Shown one piece after another: positions 1-7,774 of a DNA stretch of 39,153 nt. The position numbers were made by a program, and so were the translations under genes. Each line of letters starts with the position of its first letter. Position 1 is the stretch's first letter. The stretch spans positions 1 through 39,153 of the forward strand of contig CAYRJA010000017.1 in NCBI GenBank assembly GCA_964424455.1, read 5' to 3'. Below the pieces are notes generated by a model. It searched no databases. It saw only the letters and a list, made by a program, of their open reading frames with translations, and was not told the DNA's origin. Source of the DNA: CAYRJA01 sp964424455 (GTDB taxonomy: Bacteria > Bacteroidota > Bacteroidia > Chitinophagales > UBA10324).

Positions 1-59
1 AGGTTACCAGCGAAGATGTATTAGATTATATATTTAGTAAATTCTGTATCGGAAAATAA
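1..59 (+). CDS. mnmE: 3' end of mnmE, tRNA modification GTPase (partial)
   Basis: Reading from base 3, the sequence gives VTSEDVLDYIFSKFCIGK and then TAA at 57-59. The terminal FCIGK with an upstream E-x-VL-x-x-IF is the conserved C-terminus of MnmE/TrmE, whose final cysteine takes part in the 5-carboxymethylaminomethyl-uridine tRNA modification done with MnmG. Only the last 18 codons are in the window. It is a chromosomal host gene, not cargo, and it serves as the attachment site. Integration leaves this copy of the reading frame intact. Recognition rests on a short but characteristic tail. Confidence 0.85.
   Translation, partial: VTSEDVLDYIFSKFCIGK
47..59 (+). repeat. Left attachment core (attL) in the mnmE 3' end
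   Basis: tatcggaaaataa encodes the last codons of mnmE (YIGK/CIGK region and stop). It recurs as tatcggaaagtaa at 39099-39111 in the same orientation, with one mismatch. Direct repetition of a gene's 3' end at the two edges of an integrase-bearing segment is the usual signature of tyrosine-recombinase integration. Confidence 0.8.
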
Positions 60-113
60 CTATTTTTCATTTGTTTGCTAAGTGCTTGTTATTCATTGAC
101 TTAATTTCAATTA

Positions 114-130
114 TTCTTCTCTTATTTGTT
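114..130 (+). repeat. Left copy of a 17-bp subterminal direct repeat
   Basis: ttcttctcttatttgtt occurs here and again exactly at 38992-39008, in the same orientation. The left copy is about 55 bp inside attL and the right copy about 90 bp inside attR. Position and sharing between the ends suggest a binding site for the integrase or excisionase. This is inferred. Confidence 0.6.
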
Positions 131-207
131 GCCTATCTCTACTTTTTTACCTATTTTTGTTGCTCACCTGTTGCCCTGAATTGTTGCCCTTGTTGTCGGG
201 CAACAAG
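127..207. promoter_or_regulatory. Cluster of TGTTGCC repeats with an inverted repeat (integrase/Xis arm-type sites or operator)
   Basis: TGTTGCC or TGTTGCT occurs at 127-133, 158-164, 169-175 and 182-188. TTGTTGCCC (181-189) and GGGCAACAA (198-206) form a perfect 9-bp inverted repeat. CAAC-rich sequence then continues up to the ATG at 278. The same motif appears twice at the right end (39035-39054). A TAnnTTTG match (TATTTTTG, 152-159) could be the -7 element of the integrase operon, but the nearest TTTG (125-128) is 23 nt away, slightly too far. The array may combine arm-type recombinase sites with autoregulation of the operon. Confidence 0.5.
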
Positions 208-277
208 ATTTCAGTAAAAGGGAAAAGATGCTACATATAGCAACACCCTGCAACAGCAAACAACAAAGAGCAACAAA

Positions 278-625
278 ATGAGTAGCAACATTCGATTAGA
301 AAAAACCTGCCAGCACTGCGGAAAAAACTTCACTGCAAAGACAACTGTAACTCAATTCTGTTCTGACAACTGTGCAAAGAGAGCATACAAAGCACGGCTC
401 AGAGCTGTCAAAGTTGAGCAAGCAATTCAGAAAGAGAATGAGTTGAAGCCGTTCAACCCTATTGTCAATCAAAAAGAATTTCTCAGCATCAAAGAAACTT
501 GCCAGTTAATCGGAGCAAGCAGATGGACCATTTACAGAATGATTGATGCAGGTAATATCAAAGCTGCGAAGTTGGGCAGCAGAACAATCATTGCACGGAA
601 AGAAATCAATAACCTCTTTAAATAA
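278..625 (+). CDS. Excisionase-like HTH protein with N-terminal zinc-ribbon motif
   Basis: 115 residues. The N-terminus has a C-x2-C ... C-x3-C set (CQHCG near 11-14, FCSDNC near 28-32), typical of a small zinc ribbon. The C-terminal half (about 65-115, from FLSIKETCQLIGASRWTIYR to the end) is a MerR/HTH_17-type winged helix of the kind found in excisionases. It starts 7 bp upstream of the integrase ATG and is surely co-transcribed with it. The likely role is a directionality factor binding the repeats near the left end, or a regulator of the integrase. The start ATG follows a CAAC-rich leader without a Shine-Dalgarno sequence, as usual in Bacteroidota. The family assignment is sound; the excisionase role is inferred from position. 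Confidence 0.8.
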   Translation: MSSNIRLEKTCQHCGKNFTAKTTVTQFCSDNCAKRAYKARLRAVKVEQAIQKENELKPFNPIVNQKEFLSIKETCQLIGASRWTIYRMIDAGNIKAAKLGSRTIIARKEINNLFK

Positions 626-632
626 CTGAAAG

Positions 633-1742
633 ATGAAAGTAACACTTCGCAACCGCATGAAGAATGATAAGGTCAGTTTGTATCTCGACTATTATCACCA
701 AGGCAAGCGCAACTATGAGTATTTGCAACTCTACCTGATACCGGAGCCGGAGAAAGGTAAACTCACAAAGGAACAGAAAGAAGAAAATCGTAAGACACTT
801 GCGTTGGCTGAATCCATCCGCAGCAAGCGCCATCTTGAATTGCAAAATGGTATTTACGGTTTTCAAGACCAGGGAAAAATGAAAGGGAGTTTCCTACGCT
901 ATGTAGAATACCTTGCAGAGAAAAGAAAAGACAGCGAAGGCAATTACGGAAATTGGGATAGTGCATTGAAGCATCTGAAAAAGTTTGCGAAGGTTGATGT
1001 TGTTTTTTCTCAGATTGATAAACGCTGGTTAGAAAGTTTCAAAGAGTATTTACAGAAGGAAGCAAAAACACCTTCGCATACTTTGCTTTCGCAAAACTCA
1101 GCATCATCTTACTACAATAAAATCCGTGCAGCTTTGCGGGAAGCATACAAAGAAGGAATCCTGCAAAGAAATCCGGCTGATGAAACAGACGGAATAAAGC
1201 CAGGGGAATCAGAAAGGGAATTTCTTACCTATGAAGAATTGCAAGCCATTGCAAAATTGGATTGCGAAATACCAATTTTGAAAAGAGCATTTCTTTTTTC
1301 TGCTCTCACCGGGTTGCGTTGGAGTGATGTAAATAAATTAGTGTGGGCAGAAGTTCAACACTCAAAAGAAGTTGGTCATTATATCCGTTTCCGTCAGCAG
1401 AAAACAAAAGGTGCAGAAACATTGCCCATTTCAGAACAGGCAATTTCTTTATTAGGTGAGAGAGGAGAAAACGAAGAAAGAGTTTTCATTGGTTTGAAAT
1501 ATTCTGCATGGCACAATCTGAAATTACAGCAATGGGTAATGAAAGCCGGTATCAGCAAGACAATTACCTTTCACTGTGCAAGGCATACTTACGCAACTTT
1601 GCAGCTTACACTTGGAACTGACATTTACACCGTTTCAAAATTGTTAGGTCATAAAGATTTAAAAACAACTCAGGTGTATGCAAAAATTATTGACGAGAAA
1701 AAGAAAGATGCAGCAAACAAAATCAAACTTGATATTTTTTAA
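633..1742 (+). CDS. Tyrosine recombinase/integrase
   Basis: 369 residues, normal for a Bacteroidota phage-type integrase. An N-terminal Arm-type DNA-binding segment (about 1-75) precedes a SAM-like core-binding domain (about 85-185) and the C-terminal catalytic domain. Catalytic residues are all visible: R229 in TGLRWSDV, H314-x-x-R317 in HCARHTY, H340 in LLGHKDL and nucleophile Y349 in TTQVYAKI. It would cut and join DNA through a 3'-phosphotyrosine and carry out integration and excision at the mnmE 3' end. It lies about 570 bp inside attL, next to its site as is common for island integrases. The gene is intact. Confidence 0.95.
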   Translation: MKVTLRNRMKNDKVSLYLDYYHQGKRNYEYLQLYLIPEPEKGKLTKEQKEENRKTLALAESIRSKRHLELQNGIYGFQDQGKMKGSFLRYVEYLAEKRKDSEGNYGNWDSALKHLKKFAKVDVVFSQIDKRWLESFKEYLQKEAKTPSHTLLSQNSASSYYNKIRAALREAYKEGILQRNPADETDGIKPGESEREFLTYEELQAIAKLDCEIPILKRAFLFSALTGLRWSDVNKLVWAEVQHSKEVGHYIRFRQQKTKGAETLPISEQAISLLGERGENEERVFIGLKYSAWHNLKLQQWVMKAGISKTITFHCARHTYATLQLTLGTDIYTVSKLLGHKDLKTTQVYAKIIDEKKKDAANKIKLDIF

Positions 1743-1775
1743 ACTTCATTTGAATAAATCTAAATCATAACTGAA

Positions 1776-3893
1776 ATGGAAACCTTACAATCGTTATCAG
1801 ATATATTCCACAAAAAGATTTTCAGAATACCCGACTATCAGCGTGGATTTGCCTGGGGTGAAAAGCAATTGCTTGAATTTTGGGAAGACATTATGAATCT
1901 TGATGAACACCGTTCACATTACACTGGTGTGCTTTCATTGAAAGCAGTCGAAAAAGAAAAGTGGTCTAAATGGAATGATGAGCATTGGCTTGTTCAGGAC
2001 AGAACTTACAAACCGTTTTTCATTGTTGATGGTCAGCAAAGATTAACCACCTCAGTGATCCTGATACATTCATTGATTGAAGCAGTTAAATCATTGCCGG
2101 AAAATAAAACGAAGGAAGATGATTCGGTTTATCTCGGAACTTTCAAATTGAAAGACATCAAAGAGAACTACATCATCATTTCAAAACCTCCGCAACATAT
2201 CATCAACACTTATTTATTCGGTTACGAATCAGACAATCCAAGTTTCAATTTTCTTCGTCATAAAATTTTCAATGAACCCAATAGCGGCACTATCGAAGAA
2301 ACATTTTACACTCTTAATCTTGAAAACGCTAAGATATTTTTCAGGAAGAATTTGTCGGCTCTGTTACAGAATCAGGGTATCGCAGCCATCGAAAATTTAT
2401 ACAAAAAGCTAACGCTTAAAATGATGTTCAATGTTTATGAGATAAGCGATGACTTTGATGTGTATGTTGCTTTTGAAACAATGAACAATCGTGGTAAGAA
2501 ATTATCAGACCTCGAACTTTTGAAGAACCGCTTAATCTACCTCACGACTCTTTATTCTCCCGCTGAAGTAAAAGATGATGTAAGAAAATCCGTAAGGGAC
2601 AATGTAAACAAAGCATGGAAAGAAATTTATCACCAGTTAGGCAGAAATAAAAACAAACCGTTAAACGATGATGATTTTTTATATGCTCACTGGATCATGT
2701 ATTTTAAATACTCCCGTAAGAAAGGAAGCGATTACATAACCTTTCTGCTTGACGAGCAATTCACACCAAAAAATGTTCTTCAAAAAATCACTGTTGATTT
2801 ATCAGCCCTTGAATCTGTTGAAGAGGTAAAAGAAGATTGGGATGAAAATGATAACGAAGAACAAAGTTCAGAAGGTAACTCAACCCTAAAAGAAGTTTCT
2901 AAACTTGGCATTGAAGAAATCAACGACTATGTAGATTCACTGAAAGAAGTTGCAAGACACTGGTATAATTCTCATTATCCCGGCAGTAATCCAGACTTGC
3001 AACCCGAAGAACAACTGTGGATTGATAAACTCAATCGTATTGGCATTGGTTATTTCCGACCACTTGTTGTAAGTTCATTTGTTGCGCCAAATGTCACTAC
3101 TGCTGACCGAATTGAACTTTTTAAGGCAATAGAGAGATTTATTTTCCTTGCCTTCAGGTTAGGCAGGGCACAGGCGAACTTCAAGAGCAGTGTTTATTAC
3201 AACTATTCAAGAGAATTATACAGCGGTGAAACAAAAATCCCTGCTATCATTAGTCAGCTTTCAGAAGATTTAAACTGGACCTTCAATGAAGATGGCTCTT
3301 TCAAATATTCGTTCTTCAAGGATTACATCTACAAAAAGTTTAAGACCGGAGGAGATGGATTTTACGGATGGAACGGCATCAGGTATTTTCTCTTTGAATA
3401 CGAAGAACGGGTTATGCAATCCAGGAACATTCCGAAAATATCATGGGACTACTTTGTAAAGAGTGAAAAGGATAAAGTTTCTATTGAACATATTTTCCCG
3501 CAAACACCAACCAATTCCTGTTGGGTCTCAGCTTTTGCCAGTCAATCAGACGAGGAAAAAGCATTTCTAAGCGGATCCCTTGGTAATCTATTGCCGTTAT
3601 CACAAAGCATAAACTCCAGTTTGCAAAATGATTGCTTTGATGATAAAAAAACAATTAGGAAAGATGCAAAGGGTAATGTTCAGCGCAACGGGTATGAGAA
3701 CGGTTCTTATTCGGAAATTGAAGTATCAAATTATAAACAATGGACAGCAGAGGAAATTAAAGCAAGAGGGATTATGCTATTAAATTTTTTAGAAACAAGA
3801 TGGAATGTTACACTGGGAAATGAATCCAATCAACTGGAATTATTAAACATTTCATTTTTGAATCCTCCTCCTCCACCTGCGCCTGTTTCGTAA
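1776..3893 (+). CDS. DUF262/DUF1524 (GmrSD-like) putative restriction protein
   Basis: 705 residues. The N-terminal DUF262 domain is recognised by IPDYQRGFAWG (Q22, R23) and FIVDGQQRLTT (D85-R89), the ParB/sulfiredoxin-like motifs of this family. The C-terminal DUF1524 region carries an HNH-like IEHIFPQ (H572) followed by LGNLLPLSQSINSSL. This architecture is shared with the GmrSD type IV enzyme, an NTP-dependent nuclease that cleaves glucosylated hydroxymethylcytosine DNA, and with other defence proteins. A role in restricting modified phage DNA is likely but not shown here. The gene lies 33 bp after the integrase and ends in a proline run (PPPPPAP). The following unknown gene starts 8 bp downstream and may be a partner. 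Confidence 0.85.
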   Translation: METLQSLSDIFHKKIFRIPDYQRGFAWGEKQLLEFWEDIMNLDEHRSHYTGVLSLKAVEKEKWSKWNDEHWLVQDRTYKPFFIVDGQQRLTTSVILIHSLIEAVKSLPENKTKEDDSVYLGTFKLKDIKENYIIISKPPQHIINTYLFGYESDNPSFNFLRHKIFNEPNSGTIEETFYTLNLENAKIFFRKNLSALLQNQGIAAIENLYKKLTLKMMFNVYEISDDFDVYVAFETMNNRGKKLSDLELLKNRLIYLTTLYSPAEVKDDVRKSVRDNVNKAWKEIYHQLGRNKNKPLNDDDFLYAHWIMYFKYSRKKGSDYITFLLDEQFTPKNVLQKITVDLSALESVEEVKEDWDENDNEEQSSEGNSTLKEVSKLGIEEINDYVDSLKEVARHWYNSHYPGSNPDLQPEEQLWIDKLNRIGIGYFRPLVVSSFVAPNVTTADRIELFKAIERFIFLAFRLGRAQANFKSSVYYNYSRELYSGETKIPAIISQLSEDLNWTFNEDGSFKYSFFKDYIYKKFKTGGDGFYGWNGIRYFLFEYEERVMQSRNIPKISWDYFVKSEKDKVSIEHIFPQTPTNSCWVSAFASQSDEEKAFLSGSLGNLLPLSQSINSSLQNDCFDDKKTIRKDAKGNVQRNGYENGSYSEIEVSNYKQWTAEEIKARGIMLLNFLETRWNVTLGNESNQLELLNISFLNPPPPPAPVS

Positions 3894-3901
3894 ATTAATG
3901 T

Positions 3902-4975
3902 ATGAATATGGATATAAAAATTTTAGACGGCATCATTCACGGCACATTAAAGCCGTGGAAAATTGATGCAACAAATACCAGGCGATTCACTGAATTGTTG
4001 AAAGCCGCTAAAGCAGCTTCAACAAAAACAAACAGTGAATTGCAGTCACAACTTTTTGCACTCCTCAACGATTTTCCTGACTTGCAAAAAGTGTTGTCAG
4101 CAGCAACTCCGGCAAATGTTCCTGTGCAGCAACTTCTATTCAATTCACCGTTGCCCAAATACAAAGATTCAGCAACGCAATTTTATTATTTCGTCATTAC
4201 AACAGAAACACTTCGTGTGTTCAATTCAGTTTTGCAGCAAGCTGCAAACTGGACTGACTTAGTTGACATTCGTTATCAAATCGGAAAGACACTTACCAAT
4301 ATCAGAGTTTTAGCAAAGCAGGTAACAACGGAATTAAAGGAGCAAGGATTTGCTGCCGTTCCCGATGAAAATAGTAATCATGTTCATTACGCTTTACATT
4401 ATCTCAAACATTGCCTGATACATCTTTATTTCAGTTTGCAAAAAAGTTTTGAAAGCAGCTTACAACAACTTACAACACTCGATGATTTTTATGTTTTAGA
4501 TTTGGAATTACCTCTATCAGCAGTTCAGCAAATTGAGTTCATTGCACCACTTGTAACTGATGCAGTTGATAGTAACGAATACAACAGCAGCCAGGAAGGA
4601 ATTTGCTTTGGCTTCAAAGATGATTTGCAAAAACTAAAGACAGTAGTAAATCAGCTTTGTTTTCAAATTACTTTGTTGAATGAAGATGTATGCACCGCTG
4701 ATGATTTTATCAAAGTGCTTACAGCAAAAAATATTTTACCCGGTGCAACAAAAATTCAGATAGGTTGCGAAACAAAACACTTCCGTTATTGCATTGATAA
4801 GCTCCAGCCCTACTTCAATCAGTTGACTTTATCCAACATCGAAAAGTCGCAAGTATTCTATTCCAAAAAAGACACACTCTTGAAAGCAAACAATCTTTCT
4901 GCAAGTGGTTCAAAAAATAAACTTGAACCAAAAGAGAAAGCAACCATTGACAAAATCTTTAAGCATCTGCAATAA
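3902..4975 (+). CDS. Unknown helical protein, probable partner of the DUF262 protein
   Basis: 357 residues, not recognised with confidence. It is mostly alpha-helical by composition, rich in L, Q, K and T, with no signal peptide or membrane segment and no nuclease or ATPase motif that I can identify. A central NHVHYALHYLKHCLIHLYFSLQ stretch (about 160-182) is unusually histidine- and aromatic-rich. It starts 8 bp after the DUF262 gene, so the two are co-transcribed. The hairpins that follow (4984-5029) suggest that the left-end operon stops after it. It could be an island-maintenance or defence accessory protein. Confidence 0.75.
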   Translation: MNMDIKILDGIIHGTLKPWKIDATNTRRFTELLKAAKAASTKTNSELQSQLFALLNDFPDLQKVLSAATPANVPVQQLLFNSPLPKYKDSATQFYYFVITTETLRVFNSVLQQAANWTDLVDIRYQIGKTLTNIRVLAKQVTTELKEQGFAAVPDENSNHVHYALHYLKHCLIHLYFSLQKSFESSLQQLTTLDDFYVLDLELPLSAVQQIEFIAPLVTDAVDSNEYNSSQEGICFGFKDDLQKLKTVVNQLCFQITLLNEDVCTADDFIKVLTAKNILPGATKIQIGCETKHFRYCIDKLQPYFNQLTLSNIEKSQVFYSKKDTLLKANNLSASGSKNKLEPKEKATIDKIFKHLQ

Positions 4976-4983
4976 AAAACATT

Positions 4984-5029
4984 CAGATTATTCATTTATC
5001 TGAGTAAGGGGTTAATGCCTTAACCTTTT
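4984..5029 (+). terminator. Possible terminator: two consecutive hairpins after the left-end operon
   Basis: CAGAT (4984-4988) pairs with ATCTG (4998-5002). GGTTAA (5010-5015) pairs with TTAACC (5020-5025) across a 4-nt loop and is followed by TTTT. Both lie between the stop at 4975 and the next ATG at 5080. The second has an A/G-rich upstream side and T-rich downstream side, as in a weak intrinsic terminator. The short T tract keeps confidence low. Confidence 0.4.
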
Positions 5030-5079
5030 CCCTTTATGTGTTCGTGAGGTTTGCACCATCATTTTAAAAATATAAAACG

Positions 5080-5385
5080 ATGGCTCACGAAGAATTAATA
5101 TTAGAAAAGCTCACCGAGATTGCAAGCAAACTCAACGAGCAAAACATACTGCAAAAAGCAGTATTGAATTTTGATGAGGCGTGTAAATACCTTGATGTTT
5201 CACCCTCACATCTCTACAAACTTACAAGCCAAAAGCAAATTCCGCATTTCTGTCCGCAGGGAAAGAAGCTCTACTTCAGGCGTGATGAAATTGACACCTG
5301 GTTGCAGCGCAATCGGCAGTCAGCAGCCGATGAAATTGACAAGATGGCTACTGATTACATCATCCGCAACAAGAGAGGGAAGTAG
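5080..5385 (+). CDS. HTH_17-type DNA-binding protein
   Basis: 101 residues. The segment from about 28 to 80 (FDEACKYLDVSPSHLYKLTSQKQIPHFCPQGKKLYFRRDEIDTWL) is a typical excisionase/HTH_17 domain. Proteins of this kind usually sit just upstream of VirE-N/DUF3987 replication-type genes in Bacteroidota mobile elements, as here, where the next gene begins 31 bp later. It probably regulates or assists that protein, or acts as a second directionality factor. Nothing in the sequence decides between these. Confidence 0.85.
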   Translation: MAHEELILEKLTEIASKLNEQNILQKAVLNFDEACKYLDVSPSHLYKLTSQKQIPHFCPQGKKLYFRRDEIDTWLQRNRQSAADEIDKMATDYIIRNKRGK

Positions 5386-5416
5386 AATTTTCTAATGCAA
5401 ACAGAAAGATTGAAAG

Positions 5417-7633
5417 ATGGCATCCTGCACAATATTCAGGAACTTTACAGTTCCGGTAGAGAATAAATCACTAATCGTGATTTCTAATTGGATTGCTTCC
5501 GACAAATACAAAGCGGAGGTTGACGAAATCCAATTACTCATTGCCAATGGCAAAGAGGAAGAAGCGAAAGCCAAGAAGCAAAAACTTCTTGCCTTCACAC
5601 CTTCAGCAACTTTCAAAGATCAAAGATTGCTTCCCAACATGGAGCAATACAGCGGTTTCATTCACCTGGACTTTGACAAACTCACACCGGAGCAGCTTAC
5701 AGAAGCATTCAAAGTCATTTGCTCCATTCCTTACACCTTTCTTTGCTTTCGCAGCCCAAGTGGTAACGGCTTAAAAGTTTTTGTAGAAGTAAATACAGGT
5801 GCAGAGCATCACGAAATTGCTTACAAGCAGGTGCAGCATTTCTATGAAGAAAAAGTAAGAATTGTAACAGACCCAAAATGTAAAGACATCACACGGCTTT
5901 GCTTCATGAGCCACGACCCGGGACTTTACAAAAACCTCAACTGTGAAAAGTTTGAAATCAAACTTTCCTCTGCTCCACCTCCACCCAAACCGCCAGTGGA
6001 TGAACCGCAACAAGAGCCGGAAGAAAATGACTGGTCAGAAGCATTGAATGATTGTTTGCGTTTCACAGAGCAGAAAGCAACATACACAGAAGGCAATCGT
6101 AACGATTTCATTTATCGCTTCGCTTCAAACGCAAACCGCAAAGGCATTCCGCAAGAAATTGCTTTGCAATTTTGCTTGCAGAAATTTGACCTGCCTGAAA
6201 AAGAAATTCGTTCCTCCTTCCGCAGCGCATACACACACCATTCAAACGAGTTTGCAAAGTTTGCAAACTCTGCAAAGCTGCAAGATCACCCCTTTGAGGA
6301 CTTCTTAAAGCAAACACCGCTTGTTCCTGATGAACTCTTCTCAAAAATGCCTGACATCATTCGCAACGGTGCGATAGCATTTTCACAACTCAGGGAACGG
6401 GATGTTTTTCTCACAGGTGCATTGCCAATCCTGAGCGGATGTTTGCCCGGTGTGAAAGGAGTTTATGACGGACAGGAAGTCTTTCCAAACCTTTATTCCT
6501 TCGCTATCGCTCCGGCTGCCAGTGGCAAGGGAGCAATGAAGTTTGCAAAGATGCTGGCAGATGTTTACCACCAGTCAGTTGTTCAGTCAAGCAAGGATGC
6601 AGAAACACAATTCAAAACAGAAATGTCCGAGCACAAGGCAAGAGAAAAAGCCAAGAACAAAAAAGACACATCCGTTGAAGAACCACCGGAGCAGCCAGCT
6701 TTCAAAGTCATATTCATTCCTGCAAATACCAGTTACGCAAAAATTCTATCACACTTAGAACAGAATGAAGGTTTCGGAATCATTTGCGAAACGGAAGCCG
6801 ACACAATGGGTAATGTTTTTAAACAAGATTGGGGTGGTTACAGTGATATGCTTCGCAAAGCATTTCACCATGAAAGGATTTCAAGTTCCCGAAAAGCAAA
6901 CAATGAATTTATTGAAGTGAACGACCCCCGCTTATCAGTTACCTTGACAGGCACTCCGGGACAGGTAATCGGTTTAATCGCTTCATCGGAAGACGGCTTA
7001 TTCAGCCGCTTCCTCTTTTACGCTTTTAAAGTTGAGCAGAACTGGAAGGATGTTTCACCCTATGCACAACGATTAAACCTTACAGAGCACTTCAAACAAC
7101 TTTCACAGCAGGTGTTTCAGTTGGTTCAGTTTCTTCAGAGGGAAGAAACAAACATTGAACTAACCCGTGAGCAATGGCAGCAGTTAAATGAAACTTGTGA
7201 ATCATGGCTCCATGATGTAACCATGTTCACAGCAGAAGAAGCAGCAAGCATTGTAAAGCGGTTGGGCTTGATCATTTACCGCATCGCCATGTTGTTTACA
7301 GCCCTGCGAAAATTTGAGAATGCAGAAGTTACAAACCAAATGGTTTGCACCGATGAAGATTTCAGCACCGCTTTGCGGTTGGCTGAAATTTATTTACAGC
7401 ATTCAATTCTCATGTTCAACAACCTGCCGAAGCAAACAGAAGAAACCCATTTCAGGGGCAGCGACAACAAACGCAAATTCCTTGCGGCTTTGCCTCAGGA
7501 ATTTTCAAGGCAACAGGCAGTTGCCTTAGGTTCTCAATTCCACATGTCCCCACGGTCCGTTGACGGACTTCTCAGCAGCTTGTTAGGCAAGCATCTTACA
7601 CAGCCCAAGACCGGGCATTACAGCAAGCCGTAA
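5417..7633 (+). CDS. VirE-N / DUF3987 mobile-element replication-type protein
   Basis: 738 residues. The N-terminal part (about 1-165) matches the BT4734/VirE-N type domain (TFKDQRLLPNMEQYSGFIHLDFDKL, then FRSPSGNGLKVFV). The middle (about 205-285) resembles a primase C-terminal-type region. The C-terminal half (about 305-700) is DUF3987, with a P-loop-like APAASGKGAM (S369 to K371). These proteins are common in Bacteroidota conjugative and mobilisable elements and are thought to serve element DNA replication or processing. A 16-nt motif in the gene (6251-6266) recurs exactly just after it (7643-7658). No relaxase is adjacent, which is unusual for elements carrying this family. Confidence 0.85.
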   Translation: MASCTIFRNFTVPVENKSLIVISNWIASDKYKAEVDEIQLLIANGKEEEAKAKKQKLLAFTPSATFKDQRLLPNMEQYSGFIHLDFDKLTPEQLTEAFKVICSIPYTFLCFRSPSGNGLKVFVEVNTGAEHHEIAYKQVQHFYEEKVRIVTDPKCKDITRLCFMSHDPGLYKNLNCEKFEIKLSSAPPPPKPPVDEPQQEPEENDWSEALNDCLRFTEQKATYTEGNRNDFIYRFASNANRKGIPQEIALQFCLQKFDLPEKEIRSSFRSAYTHHSNEFAKFANSAKLQDHPFEDFLKQTPLVPDELFSKMPDIIRNGAIAFSQLRERDVFLTGALPILSGCLPGVKGVYDGQEVFPNLYSFAIAPAASGKGAMKFAKMLADVYHQSVVQSSKDAETQFKTEMSEHKAREKAKNKKDTSVEEPPEQPAFKVIFIPANTSYAKILSHLEQNEGFGIICETEADTMGNVFKQDWGGYSDMLRKAFHHERISSSRKANNEFIEVNDPRLSVTLTGTPGQVIGLIASSEDGLFSRFLFYAFKVEQNWKDVSPYAQRLNLTEHFKQLSQQVFQLVQFLQREETNIELTREQWQQLNETCESWLHDVTMFTAEEAASIVKRLGLIIYRIAMLFTALRKFENAEVTNQMVCTDEDFSTALRLAEIYLQHSILMFNNLPKQTEETHFRGSDNKRKFLAALPQEFSRQQAVALGSQFHMSPRSVDGLLSSLLGKHLTQPKTGHYSKP

Positions 7634-7642
7634 TTTGCATCC

Positions 7643-7666
7643 TTTGCAAAGTTTGCAACTTTGCAA
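7643..7666. repeat. TTTGCAAAG inverted repeat downstream of the VirE/DUF3987 gene
   Basis: TTGCAAAGT (7644-7652) and ACTTTGCAA (7658-7666) form a perfect 9-bp inverted repeat around a 5-nt loop, 10 bp after the stop codon. No T tract follows, so it is not a typical terminator. The 16-mer tttgcaaagtttgcaa at 7643-7658 is also present at 6251-6266 within the preceding gene. It could be a binding site for the adjacent replication-type protein, or a chance echo of local codon use. Confidence 0.4.
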
Positions 7667-7728
7667 CTGCCTGCCAATCAACCAAAAGCCAGTCATTCTT
7701 TAGCAAATCTGCCCATTTTCTATTTTTT

Positions 7729-7774
7729 GGCAGCTTTTTCCATTTGCTGCCGTTTTATAGATTTACTATATTTG
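7729..7774 (+). promoter_or_regulatory. Promoter and operator-like inverted repeat of the AbiE toxin-antitoxin operon
   Basis: TTTG at 7743-7746 and TATATTTG at 7767-7774 are 20 bp apart, an exact match to the Bacteroidota -33/-7 promoter (TTTG, 19-21 bp, TAnnTTTG). GGCAGC (7729-7734) and GCTGCC (7746-7751) form an inverted repeat overlapping the -33 element. The sequence gctgccg-t-tttatag recurs, with t changed to c, before the toxin gene (8546-8560). AbiEi antitoxins are known to repress their own promoters through inverted repeats, so this is a good operator candidate. Confidence 0.65.

Noticed and set aside
7634..7743. Terminator after the VirE/DUF3987 gene
   Set aside because: The inverted repeat at 7644-7666 has no following T tract and is AT-rich in its arms, so it is listed as a repeat only.
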